In this document: piece after piece, positions 1 through 8,486 of the stretch | How the letters are laid out: every line of letters begins with the position of its first letter | How positions within the stretch are numbered: position 1 is the first letter of the stretch | From: Bythopirellula sp. | Lineage (GTDB): Bacteria > Planctomycetota > Planctomycetia > Pirellulales > Lacipirellulaceae | Reading direction: 5' to 3' | Assembly: GCA_028285205.1 (NCBI GenBank) | Contig: JANQQA010000035.1 | Span: forward strand, 1 to 44,280 | Length of the DNA stretch: 44,280 nt | Position numbers and translations under genes: made by a program | Notes under the pieces: model-generated | What the model was told of the DNA's origin: nothing | The model's input: only the letters and a program-made list of their open reading frames with translations | Database searches by the model: none

Positions 1-339
1 GCGCTGCGTGAGCATGACGGTGAGATAGTTGCTCCAGCTGGTCATCCCCGCCCCACCAGGCAAGATCGACTGAGCAAACGGAACCAAGGCGCCCACGCAG
101 AACGCCCGCAGATCGTCGCGCGCGTAGCACGCACCCACCACACAAGCTGCAAGCAAACAGGGCTGAAAAAAAATGCAGAGAATCGCACCCACACTCGGCG
201 GCAACGCGAACACGACCGCACAGATGACCGCGAGGACGGACGTCACCACCATCATCCCCATCAGGCTGAACCGCACGGGCGGTCGGGGTGCTTCGGCGGG
301 GTCCAGGTTGCGCTCGATAAATTGCCGGGCGTCGGTCAT
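1..339 (-). CDS. Partial membrane protein, uncharacterised
   Basis: Reading the minus strand from the ATG whose first base is 339 gives 113 codons without a stop, running off the left edge of the window, so the C-terminus is missing. The start is preceded by GGAAAGG about 6 bases upstream, a fair Shine-Dalgarno site. The protein begins with about 24 soluble residues (MTDARQFIERNLDP...). It then has two hydrophobic stretches at roughly residues 25-50 and 53-75, a short charged loop (YARDDLRAF), and a further hydrophobic stretch from about 80. This looks like a small multi-pass inner-membrane protein. I do not recognise a family. It is divergent from the secreted protein gene to its right. The gene call rests on the open frame, membrane pattern and ribosome site. 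Confidence 0.6.
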   Translation of the reverse strand, partial: MTDARQFIERNLDPAEAPRPPVRFSLMGMMVVTSVLAVICAVVFALPPSVGAILCIFFQPCLLAACVVGACYARDDLRAFCVGALVPFAQSILPGGAGMTSWSNYLTVMLTQR

Positions 340-591
340 CGGCTGCCTTTCCAAGAAACTTCGCGACCTCGTTAGCCTAGCGATGCTAGCAGGTGATCGC
401 AACGTGGAGCGGAGATCATGCGGGACCTGACTGATGAACTCGCACGAACTGGGCAGCGGGCAAGCAAGCCAACCAGCAAGCTAGCAGCGCGGGCCGCCGA
501 CCTTGTTGCCAGCCGGCGCGACACCTATACTCCGCCCCCGAAAAATTCTCCATCAACCACGGCGAAGAACTCATCCCCTAGGAGACTTCCG

Positions 592-1842
592 ATGCACGTT
601 CGCATCGCAGCACTGCTCTTGCCACTGCTCATCCTGCAAACGCACGCCCATGGCCAAGCCAGTGGCTGGAAACCGGCGGGCGGAGGCGGCGCGGCACCGA
701 TCGCGCGGTACGGGAACCAATCGCCAACCACGCCCACGCCATCTGCAGCGCCCGCGACCTCGCCGACGCCCAACACGTCTGCGCCGGTCACCGCGACGGG
801 GCAACGCATCACACGCGCCCCCGTCAGCAAAGGCGCGGGTGAGTTGCCACACGAGCATGGACAGGTGTGGCGTGAATACGACATCAGCACCTACACGTTG
901 CGGGACCAATCGTCGACCAATCCGGAACAACGGATCGTCGATTGGATCTTGCGCGAAACGGGTTACGAAGCGTGGCATTCAACGCCGTTTGGAGTGCTCA
1001 GCGCGAATCGGCGCACGCTCACCGTTTATCACACACCGCAGATGCAGTCGGTCGTCGCGGACATCGTTGACCGCTTTGTGAATCAGGCGGCGGAGAACCA
1101 CGGCTTCGGTCTGCGTATCATCACGATCAAGAACCCCAACTGGCGTGCACGCGCGCTACCGCTGATGACGGCACTGCCGGTGCAATCGCCCGGCGTACAA
1201 GGTTGGATTCTGGCGAAAGAAGACGCGGCGCTGCTGATGTCGGAGCTGCAACGGCGCACCGACTTCCGCGAACATAACCCTCCGCACCAAATGGTGCAAA
1301 ATGGCCAGTCGCTGGTCGTCTCGACCATGCGGCCTCGTCCGTACACGAAGGGCATTATTCGTACGCAGCAAACCTGGCCCGGCTATCAGCCGGAACTCGG
1401 CCAGCTCGACGAAGGGTTTACGCTCGAGTTCAGCCCACTGCTGGCGATGGACACGCGCACCACCGACGCGGTGATCAAGCTCCGCCTGGCTCAGGTGGAA
1501 AAGATGCTGCCCGTCAAACTCGAAGTGCCTAACAACATCGCGCCCAACCAACGTGCCGAGTGCCAAGTGCCGCAGATGACGATGGTGCAGCTGCACGAAC
1601 GCTTTCGCTGGCCGACCGATCAGGTGTTGCTGCTGAGCATGGGCGTGGTCGCTACCCCCGGTCCGCAAAAGCCGAACATGCTGACCGACGCGTTGCAGCT
1701 GGCCACCGGCGGCAGCGCCCCACGAGCCGACGCGTTGCTGTTTGTGGAGAGCAAGGGCCCGGTCGATCCTTCGCTGCCCGGCGGAACGGCGCCGATCTCG
1801 ACTGCTACGCGTCCAAACCAGACGTTCCACGGTCGGTATTGA
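592..1842 (+). CDS. Secreted secretin-like protein
   Basis: A 416-residue protein starting at ATG 592. The frame is open further upstream, but this start has a TAGGAG site 8 bases before it and is followed by a clean signal peptide (MHVRIAALLLPLLIL...HGQA). A Pro/Thr/Ala-rich linker follows (about residues 25-80). Next comes a segment like the STN/N0 domain of secretins and TonB receptors (about 95-165: RIVDWILRETG, then LSANRRTLTVYHTPQMQSVV). The C-terminal half has the pattern GFTLEFSPLLAMDTRTTDAVIKLRL followed by VPQ...QVLLLSMGVVATP, which resembles the secretin core in type II/III secretion channels. It is shorter than a true secretin and no GspD/PilQ partner is nearby. It may be a planctomycete-specific periplasmic relative and not a functional pore. 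The secretin link is inferred from pattern only. Confidence 0.6.
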   Translation: MHVRIAALLLPLLILQTHAHGQASGWKPAGGGGAAPIARYGNQSPTTPTPSAAPATSPTPNTSAPVTATGQRITRAPVSKGAGELPHEHGQVWREYDISTYTLRDQSSTNPEQRIVDWILRETGYEAWHSTPFGVLSANRRTLTVYHTPQMQSVVADIVDRFVNQAAENHGFGLRIITIKNPNWRARALPLMTALPVQSPGVQGWILAKEDAALLMSELQRRTDFREHNPPHQMVQNGQSLVVSTMRPRPYTKGIIRTQQTWPGYQPELGQLDEGFTLEFSPLLAMDTRTTDAVIKLRLAQVEKMLPVKLEVPNNIAPNQRAECQVPQMTMVQLHERFRWPTDQVLLLSMGVVATPGPQKPNMLTDALQLATGGSAPRADALLFVESKGPVDPSLPGGTAPISTATRPNQTFHGRY

Positions 1843-1922
1843 GGCCCAGGGCTGGAAGGCGTAGGCTGTACTGCTGTAGGTCCCTTTGATCGAGCACACA
1901 GTCCCTGAGTCCACAGCCCGCC

Positions 1923-3251
1923 ATGATTTCCGCAGGCAATACAAACCGTCGCGTCGTCATCACCGGCCTGGGGGTCGTTTCACCGCTGGGTAACTCGGTG
2001 GATGAAATGTGGGAGGCGCTGGTCAACGGACGAAGTGGCGTGACGGCGCTGGAGCTGCTACCGCCACTGAATCGTTTTGTGCACTTCGGCGGACAAGCGC
2101 TCGACTTCACCGGGGCAATCGGGGACTTCGGGGAGCTGACCAAGGACCGCAAGAAGGCGATTCGCAAGGCGCTGAAGGTCATGTGCCGCGAGACGATGAT
2201 GGCGGTCTCGGCTGCCCAACAGGCGATCGCCGACGCGGGGTATGCCGAAACGCCGATGGATCCGGAGCGATCGGGCGTCGTGTTCGGTAGCGACTACATG
2301 CTCAGCCCGCCGGAGGACTTTACCGACGGCATGGTCAAGTGCGGCGTGGCCGACGATGCCTTTCGCTACGAACAGTGGGGTGGCGACGGACTGGGCGAAA
2401 TGAACCCCCTGTGGATGCTGAAGTACCTGCCCAACATGCCCGCCAGCCACATTGCGATCTTTAACGATTTGCGTGGGCCCAACAACTCACTGACCTTGCG
2501 AGAGGTTTCTGGCGTGATGGCGATTCGCGAGGCAGCTCAAACGATCGCACGGGGACATGCCGATCGTATGGTCGCGGGTGCGACCGGTACACGGATTCAC
2601 TCGTTCAAAACCGTGCATGCCCTGCAGACAGAACAACTGGCCGCTCCTGAGTTGCCACCCGAGCAGGCGTGTCGGCCCTTTGACGCCGATCGCACGGGCA
2701 TGGTCGTCGGCGAAGGAGCGGGTTCGCTCGTGCTGGAAGAACTGGAGTCTGCCCAGTCGCGCGGCGCAACGATCTACGGTGAGATCCTCGGCACCGGCAG
2801 CAGCACCGTGACCAATGGGAAATTGGAAGGCGATCCCACGCGAGCGCTAGCCAATGCTGCCAAGGCGGCACTAGCTGACGGGGAGATCAACCCCGAGCAG
2901 CTGGGGCATGTGAATGCTCATGCGATGGGTACGACCGAAGGTGATGCGGCCGAAGCAACTGCGCTGGCCGAAGCACTCGGAGAAGCGTCAAGCCGCGTGC
3001 CCGTCGTCGCAGCGAAGAGTTACTTCGGCAACCTGGGGGCAGCGAGCGGAATCGTCGAGTTGGTCGCGAGCACCAAAGCCCTCCAGCAGCAGCAACTCTT
3101 CCGCACACTCAACTATCAATCTGCCGATGAGAGCTGTCCTTTGAACGTGACCGGGGAAGCCGGTCACGCCACCGGGTCGAGTTTCCTCAAGCTCAGCGTC
3201 ACGCCGCAAGCACAAGCTGGGGCGGTTTTGGTGGGCACTTCCGACCGCTAA
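1923..3251 (+). CDS. Beta-ketoacyl synthase-fold protein lacking catalytic Cys
   Basis: A 442-residue thiolase-fold protein of the FabF/KAS II type: N-terminus RRVVITGLGVVSPLGNSVDEMW, GPNNS near 185-189, NAHAMGTTEGD near 331-341, AAKSYFGNLGAASG near 363-376. In active enzymes GPxxS is followed by TAC(A/T)(T/S)G. Here that stretch reads TLREVSG, placing Glu194 at the nucleophilic Cys. The first catalytic His (His333) and the Lys (Lys365) remain, but the second His (KSxxGH) is Asn370. With Cys and one His gone it should not condense acyl chains. Homologous precedents are the chain-length factors of type II polyketide synthases, with Gln at that place. It could be a non-catalytic partner, a decarboxylase or a scaffold. 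It lies upstream of nusA, separated by a promoter; no acyl carrier protein or partner synthase is adjacent. Confidence 0.85.
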   Translation: MISAGNTNRRVVITGLGVVSPLGNSVDEMWEALVNGRSGVTALELLPPLNRFVHFGGQALDFTGAIGDFGELTKDRKKAIRKALKVMCRETMMAVSAAQQAIADAGYAETPMDPERSGVVFGSDYMLSPPEDFTDGMVKCGVADDAFRYEQWGGDGLGEMNPLWMLKYLPNMPASHIAIFNDLRGPNNSLTLREVSGVMAIREAAQTIARGHADRMVAGATGTRIHSFKTVHALQTEQLAAPELPPEQACRPFDADRTGMVVGEGAGSLVLEELESAQSRGATIYGEILGTGSSTVTNGKLEGDPTRALANAAKAALADGEINPEQLGHVNAHAMGTTEGDAAEATALAEALGEASSRVPVVAAKSYFGNLGAASGIVELVASTKALQQQQLFRTLNYQSADESCPLNVTGEAGHATGSSFLKLSVTPQAQAGAVLVGTSDR

Positions 3252-3279
3252 CGCGGCCTTCTCGACCGATTCTGGCCGC

Positions 3280-3308
3280 TTGACAGCCCCTATTTTCAGC
3301 GGTAGAGT
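3280..3308 (+). promoter_or_regulatory. Sigma-70-like promoter for nusA-infB
   Basis: A perfect TTGACA (3280-3285) is followed after 17 bases by TAGAGT (3303-3308), four of six matches to the -10 consensus. It sits just after the stop of the ketosynthase-like gene and would give nusA an untranslated leader of about 170 bases. This is the best consensus promoter I saw on the plus strand in the first 10 kb. Confidence 0.5.
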
Positions 3309-3484
3309 TACCAGATTATGAATTGCCGGAAGTCGGCTTCATAAAAGGGCTTTGGGCTTGCTGAACGCTCTGGGCGGTGCCCCAGCGGACGGTGATGAGG
3401 ACAAACTATGGTCTGACAACCCTTACAATTCGAACAACTCGGTTTGCCTGGCGGCGGGCGAAATACGTCGTAGAAAGAACAAAT

Positions 3485-4849
3485 ATGAACGCCAGTGAAG
3501 TGCTGAGAATCGTTGATGCTATTCATCGCGACAAGAACATCGACAAGGAAATCGTCTTCGAGGGCATCGAAGATGCGCTGGTCTCTGCGGCCAAAAAGCA
3601 CTACGGCGAAGAATCTGACATAACGGTTAGCATCGACCGTGAATCTGGCGCCATCACCGCCGTCTGCGATGGCGAAGAACTCGACTCGGAAGAAACCGTC
3701 GGTCGCATTGGCGCGCAGACTGCCAAACAGGTGATGATCCAGAAGATCCGCGAAGCCGAGCGCGACGCCCTGTACGACGAGTACTCTGAACTCCAAGGCG
3801 AGATGGTCAGCGGCGTCGTCCAACGCTACGAAGGCGGAGCCGCAACGGTCGCGTTGGCCAACGTCGAGGCGATTCTGCCGCGGAGCGAACAGATTCCCGG
3901 CGAACAACATCACGTCAACGAACGCGTGCGTGCCACGGTGTTTGAAGTCCGCAAGGCAGGCAGCCGTGTGAAAGTCATCCTCAGCCGCGCTCGTCCGCAG
4001 TTGGTGCAGCGGCTGTTTGAACAAGAGATTCCTGAAATCATCGACGGAGTAATCGAAGTCCGCGCTATGTCGCGCGAGCCGGGCTATCGCTCCAAGGTTG
4101 CAGTCAGCAGCAGCGACCAGCGTGTCGATTGCGTGGGCGCTTGCGTCGGCGTGCGCGGCAACCGCATTAAGAACATCGTCGACGAGCTTGGTGGCGAGCG
4201 TATCGACATCGTCCGTTGGGACGACAACCTGGAAGTGCTGATCCCCAACGCGCTGCAGCCGGCTGAGGTCGAGCAGGTAATTCTGTGCAAAATGCTCGGT
4301 CGGGCAATCGTCCTGGTACGCGAAGATCAGCTTTCACTGGCCATCGGCCGTCGTGGCCAAAACGTGCGTCTGGCAAGCAAGCTCTCAGGATGGGACATTG
4401 AAATCATGACCCAAGAAGAGCTCGCCGAGTCAATCGACCGAGCGGTCACGGGCTTCAGCGAATTGGAAGGCCTCGAAATCGAGGTTGCCGAGCGGCTGGT
4501 TGAGGAAGGCTTCCTCAGCTACGACGACTTGTCGATCATCGAGCCCGACGCGCTGATGGAAATGGGCAATATGCCCGAGGAACAAGTAGATTTGATCGTC
4601 ACGCAGGCGGAAGAAAAGGCCGAGGAGGCTGAAGCCCAAGCCGAACAGGCGCGGAAACTGAAGCGTGAGCAGGAGCGCATCGCCGCCATCGAGGAAGAAG
4701 AGCGGGCCAAGGAAGCAGCCGCCGCGGAAGCGCGGGCAGCGGCGGCCGGCGAGGCCGAAGCCGACGGCGAGAACGCGGTCGCCGACTCAGAAGCCACCGA
4801 ATCGGCAGACGAAGAACCAAAACCGGTCGATGCCCCGGCGACCGAATAG
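3485..4849 (+). CDS. nusA: Transcription elongation/termination factor NusA
   Basis: NusA, 454 residues, binds RNA polymerase and nascent RNA and modulates pausing, termination and antitermination. The start is ATG 3485 ([19 protein letters not shown]), with AGAAAG upstream; the longer open frame before it does not look coding. Domains in order: N-terminal RNAP-binding domain (about 1-110), S1 domain (about 115-190, with [20 protein letters not shown]), KH1 (about 200-270, [18 protein letters not shown]) and KH2 (about 275-335, [13 protein letters not shown]). Then a helix-hairpin-type segment ([19 protein letters not shown], about 345-385) and an acidic, Glu/Ala-rich tail of about 70 residues. 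The tail is an extension like those in some planctomycetes and is unlike the E. coli acidic repeats. infB follows, as in most bacteria, but rimP, the usual upstream neighbour, is absent. Confidence 0.97.
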   Translation: MNASEVLRIVDAIHRDKNIDKEIVFEGIEDALVSAAKKHYGEESDITVSIDRESGAITAVCDGEELDSEETVGRIGAQTAKQVMIQKIREAERDALYDEYSELQGEMVSGVVQRYEGGAATVALANVEAILPRSEQIPGEQHHVNERVRATVFEVRKAGSRVKVILSRARPQLVQRLFEQEIPEIIDGVIEVRAMSREPGYRSKVAVSSSDQRVDCVGACVGVRGNRIKNIVDELGGERIDIVRWDDNLEVLIPNALQPAEVEQVILCKMLGRAIVLVREDQLSLAIGRRGQNVRLASKLSGWDIEIMTQEELAESIDRAVTGFSELEGLEIEVAERLVEEGFLSYDDLSIIEPDALMEMGNMPEEQVDLIVTQAEEKAEEAEAQAEQARKLKREQERIAAIEEEERAKEAAAAEARAAAAGEAEADGENAVADSEATESADEEPKPVDAPATE

Positions 4850-5052
4850 AGCCGAAGATTGAGATAGAAGCGGAACCGACGAGAAGCACTTTGAGTCACC
4901 AATTTACCATCCTAACTGGCGTAGCACTTGGAGGACCGTTGGTTATGGTTTCCTAGTTTGAATTTGCAATGCGAGTTTGGGCGGTCCCAACTTGATAGGA
5001 AAACACCTGCCACCCACCCTCGGGCCTGCATCCCTCGCACGGAGATTTTGAT

Positions 5053-7860
5053 TTGGCTGTTCGCATTTACGCGTTAGCAAAAGAACTGAAAGTAGACAGC
5101 ATCGAGCTGGTCGATATCTGTGCAAAAATAGGTATCAAAGGCAAAGGTTCTGCGCTGGCGAGCTTGTCTGACGACGAGGTCGCGAAGCTGCGTGATCACT
5201 TCGCGAATCCGGCCGGCAGCGACGTGGGGCCTGCAAAGGGTAAGGCGGCTCCGCCAGCTCCCGAACGTCCCACTGAGCCCGTTCGGTCCGGTAAGATGCC
5301 GGTTATCAGCGCGCCGCGCCCGCAATCGCCGCTGGCCGGCATTCGACGGTCCAAAGATAAAGAAGCCGAGGAACCGGCACCGCCGGCCGAGTCTCCGACT
5401 TCGCCACCGGCTGAATCCCCGGCTAAAGAGGCCGCCGCTGCGCCCAGCAAGCCCGAAGCTGCGTCAGCCGCCCCCGCCGAAGCGGACGCTGGTCCTCGCT
5501 CACCGGGTCCACTGGCAGGCGTGATGGGACGTGATGAGTACGTCAGCCCCGGACATGTCTCGGGTAAGGTTCCCACCATTGGTGAGCAACGCTCTGGTAG
5601 TGGCCGAGGCGGCTCGAAGTCGTCCGGCTCGCAACAGCGTGGCCGTCCGGCCGTCAAGCTGGCTCCGATCCCAGCCGTTGATCAGCCCGAAACTCCGGCC
5701 ACCTCCAAACAGGACGAAGCGCCGATCCAGAAACCCGATCTCAAGCTGCCCGCCGACGCGCTGAAGGCCGGCAAATCGGGCGCGAAGCCACTTGCCGCCC
5801 ACCTAAGACGGCACGAAGAGTCGCTCGAAACCGCCAAACGCAAAGGCAAGGGTGCCGGTGACTTCAAAGACGACACAGAAGAAGGCGACAGCAAACGCAA
5901 GGGGCGCCGTGGGAAGTCGGGCGGCGATGGCGAGACCCCCATGCTCGGCGGGCGAGAGCAACGTCAGCTTAGCCGACAACGGCAAGCCCAACGTCGCGAT
6001 GGCGGCATGCGGCCTCGGCGCACAATCCGTCGAACCAGAAAGTCGGGCGTCAGCACCGCGGCACCGCGCAAAGGCAAAGTTGAGTTGCAACTGCCGTGCA
6101 CCGTCCGCGAATTCTCCGAGGCAGCCGGCGTGCCGGCAATGCAGATTCAACGGATCCTGATGGAAGAAGGCGTGATGACCACCATCAACGCCACGATGGA
6201 TCCTGACCTGACCGAGCTGGTAGCCGCCGAGTTGGATGTCGACATCGTCTTGAAAGAAGCGGTCAGCTTCGAAGACGAACTACTCACCAAGATTCGCGAT
6301 CAAGTTGATGCCGAAGAAGAGCTTCAATCCCGCCCGCCAGTAATTACGTTCCTGGGCCATGTCGACCACGGCAAGACCTCGCTGCTCGATCGAATCATCA
6401 ACATCGACGTCGTCAGTGGCGAAAGCGGCGGCATCACACAGCACATTCGCGCGTACAGTATCGATAAAGATGGTAGGGCCATCTCATTCGTCGATACCCC
6501 GGGTCACGAAGCTTTTACCGAAATGCGTGCGCGCGGGGCGAACGTCACCGACATCGCGGTGTTGGTCGTCGCGGCCGACGATGGAGTGATGCCTCAGACG
6601 GAAGAGGCGATCAGTCACGGACGGGCCGCCGAAGTGCCGATCGTCGTGGCCCTGAACAAGACCGATCTCCCAGGCGTCGACATTAATCGCGCGATGCAGG
6701 GCCTTTCCGCCAACGAGCTCTTACCCAGTGAGTGGGGCGGCGACGTCGAAGTCATCAAGACCAGCGCCATTACCGGGGATGGCGTCGACGAGTTGCTCGA
6801 CACCTTGCTCACCGTGGCGGAACTGCACGAGTACAAAGCAAACCCTCATCGTCCCGCGTTGGGCACTTGTCTGGAAGCCCAGCAGGAAGCCGGCCGCGGC
6901 GTCGTGGCAAAGCTGATCGTCCAAAACGGCACGCTACGTGTCGGCGACATCGTCGTCTGCGGCCAGTCGTTTGGCAAAGTGAAGGCGATGTACGACACGC
7001 TACGACCCGATCAGCGTGTTGAAGAAGCGGGGCCGAGCATGCCGGTAAATATCACCGGCTTCGACACGGCACCTGGTGCAGGCGAACACTTTTACGTGCT
7101 GGACGACATAGCCGATGCACGCACGATCGCCGAAGCGCGTGCCGAGAGCGAACGCACATCGAACCTCGGTGTTGGCGTGGAGCACGTCACCCTTGAGAAC
7201 CTGTTCGATCGCCTGGAAGGCGCCGGCGACGTGCAGACACTGAATCTAATTCTGCGTGCCGACGTGCGTGGATCGATTGAAGCTATCCAGAAGGAACTGG
7301 AAAAGCTCGATCATCCGGAAGTCAAAATCAAGCTGTTGCAATCGGCCGTTGGCGGTGTCACCGAAGCCGACGTGACGTTGGCGGACGCTTCCGACGCGAT
7401 CATCATGGGCTTCAACGTCGTGCCTGACGAGAACGCCAGAATACTGGCGGAAAAACGAGGCGTTCAGATCAAGCGCTACGAGGTAATTTACAAGATCACC
7501 GAAGACCTCAAAGCGGCCCTGGAAGGTATGCTTGTGCCCGAGGAGCGCGAAGTCGATCTCGGTCGTGCCTTGGTGCAGCAGACGTTCAAGATTAGCCGCA
7601 TTGGCACAATTGCCGGGTGCCGCGTGCTGGCCGGCACGGTCAATCGCAACGCTCGCGCACGCGTAATTCGTGACAGCACAATCATCGGCGACTACGCGAT
7701 CGACACACTGCGTCGTGAGAAGGACGACACCAAAGAAGTACGTGAGGGCATGGAGTGCGGCATCAAGCTGGCCGGGTTTAACGACGTCAAAGAAGGCGAC
7801 CTTCTGGAAGTCTACAAGGTCGAGGAAATCGGTCGCAGCTTTGACGACACGAACAACTAG
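5053..7860 (+). CDS. infB: Translation initiation factor IF-2
   Basis: IF-2, 935 residues, is the GTPase that brings initiator fMet-tRNA to the 30S subunit. The start is TTG 5053, preceded by GGAG 8 bases upstream and giving the typical IF-2 N-terminus (AVRIYALAKELKVDSIELVD). A long low-complexity linker rich in Pro, Ala, Lys and Glu covers about residues 55-345. A second IF2-N domain follows (about 348-400). The G domain has GHVDHGKT (about 436-443), DTPGHEAF (about 481-488) and NKTD (about 535-538). Domains II, III and the C-terminal fMet-tRNA binding domain complete the protein. It lies about 200 bases after nusA and 134 bases before rbfA. Confidence 0.97.
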   Translation: MAVRIYALAKELKVDSIELVDICAKIGIKGKGSALASLSDDEVAKLRDHFANPAGSDVGPAKGKAAPPAPERPTEPVRSGKMPVISAPRPQSPLAGIRRSKDKEAEEPAPPAESPTSPPAESPAKEAAAAPSKPEAASAAPAEADAGPRSPGPLAGVMGRDEYVSPGHVSGKVPTIGEQRSGSGRGGSKSSGSQQRGRPAVKLAPIPAVDQPETPATSKQDEAPIQKPDLKLPADALKAGKSGAKPLAAHLRRHEESLETAKRKGKGAGDFKDDTEEGDSKRKGRRGKSGGDGETPMLGGREQRQLSRQRQAQRRDGGMRPRRTIRRTRKSGVSTAAPRKGKVELQLPCTVREFSEAAGVPAMQIQRILMEEGVMTTINATMDPDLTELVAAELDVDIVLKEAVSFEDELLTKIRDQVDAEEELQSRPPVITFLGHVDHGKTSLLDRIINIDVVSGESGGITQHIRAYSIDKDGRAISFVDTPGHEAFTEMRARGANVTDIAVLVVAADDGVMPQTEEAISHGRAAEVPIVVALNKTDLPGVDINRAMQGLSANELLPSEWGGDVEVIKTSAITGDGVDELLDTLLTVAELHEYKANPHRPALGTCLEAQQEAGRGVVAKLIVQNGTLRVGDIVVCGQSFGKVKAMYDTLRPDQRVEEAGPSMPVNITGFDTAPGAGEHFYVLDDIADARTIAEARAESERTSNLGVGVEHVTLENLFDRLEGAGDVQTLNLILRADVRGSIEAIQKELEKLDHPEVKIKLLQSAVGGVTEADVTLADASDAIIMGFNVVPDENARILAEKRGVQIKRYEVIYKITEDLKAALEGMLVPEEREVDLGRALVQQTFKISRIGTIAGCRVLAGTVNRNARARVIRDSTIIGDYAIDTLRREKDDTKEVREGMECGIKLAGFNDVKEGDLLEVYKVEEIGRSFDDTNN

Positions 7861-7866
7861 CGATGC

Positions 7867-7944
7867 CATGACGAAGGACTCGAATACACAAAGACCTACC
7901 GCTTTCGTCATGCAGAGATGATTCGTCATTGGGTTTTTCGTCAT
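7867..7944. repeat. TTCGTCAT repeat cluster with inverted arm between infB and rbfA
   Basis: TTCGTCAT occurs three times (7904, 7922 and 7937). The first copy pairs with an inverted copy, CATGACGAA at 7867-7875 against TTCGTCATG at 7904-7912, around a 28-base loop. It starts six bases after the infB stop and could form a hairpin in the infB-rbfA mRNA. There is no U-tract, so it is not an ordinary terminator. Confidence 0.6.
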
Positions 7945-7994
7945 TATTCTCCACCACCAGACACTCTATCACGCACTGCACCATCACCCCCCTT

Positions 7995-8405
7995 ATGACT
8001 TCACGACGTGTTCAAAAGGCCGCCGAGGCGATTCGAGAGGTGGTGAGCATGGCGATTCTCGCCGACCTGAAAGACCCGCGCATCGAAGGCGTGACGGTCA
8101 CGTACGTCGAGGTGTCACCTGACATGCGCAATGCCAAGGTGCACGTCTCGATCATGGGTGACGAGACCGCCCAACGACTCTGCCTCCAGGGTCTCCAGAG
8201 TTCAGCAGGCTACTTGCAGCAGAAAGTGTCGCGTCGGATTGATACCCGCTACACGCCGCGCATTCGCTTCGAAATTGACATGGGAGTCAAGAACTCTATC
8301 GCCATCGCCCGCATGCTCAACGAAGTGCTACCCGAAGAGTCAACCGCCGAGGAAGAGCCAGATTCTCAGCTCTCGACGGATTCAGACCATGCTGAGTTGG
8401 AGTAA
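7995..8405 (+). CDS. rbfA: Ribosome-binding factor A
   Basis: RbfA, 136 residues, helps mature the 5' end of 16S rRNA in the small subunit. The start at ATG 7995 gives MTSRRVQKAAEAIREVVSMA, the usual RbfA opening; the frame upstream is open but not RbfA-like. The single KH-like domain has the family pattern DPRIEGVTVTYVEVSPDMRNAKVHVSIMG and ends with TPRIRFEID, followed by an acidic tail. No Shine-Dalgarno is visible: the 47 bases before the start are C/A/T-rich with only three G. The nusA-infB-rbfA order is the standard translation-factor operon; truB and rpsO, which often follow, are absent. Confidence 0.93.
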   Translation: MTSRRVQKAAEAIREVVSMAILADLKDPRIEGVTVTYVEVSPDMRNAKVHVSIMGDETAQRLCLQGLQSSAGYLQQKVSRRIDTRYTPRIRFEIDMGVKNSIAIARMLNEVLPEESTAEEEPDSQLSTDSDHAELE

Positions 8406-8486
8406 TTGGCTTTGGCTCATTCCGCAGTTTTCGCTCCGTTCCTTGCCTAATTCATAGACGTATTCCGCAGCAGAGACCCACCATCC

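Noticed and set aside
173..430. Plus-strand frame near the left edge
   Set aside because: Antisense to the better-supported membrane protein that runs off the window.
3308..4024. 238-codon minus-strand frame
   Set aside because: Antisense to nusA, no domain; typical shadow of a GC-biased gene.
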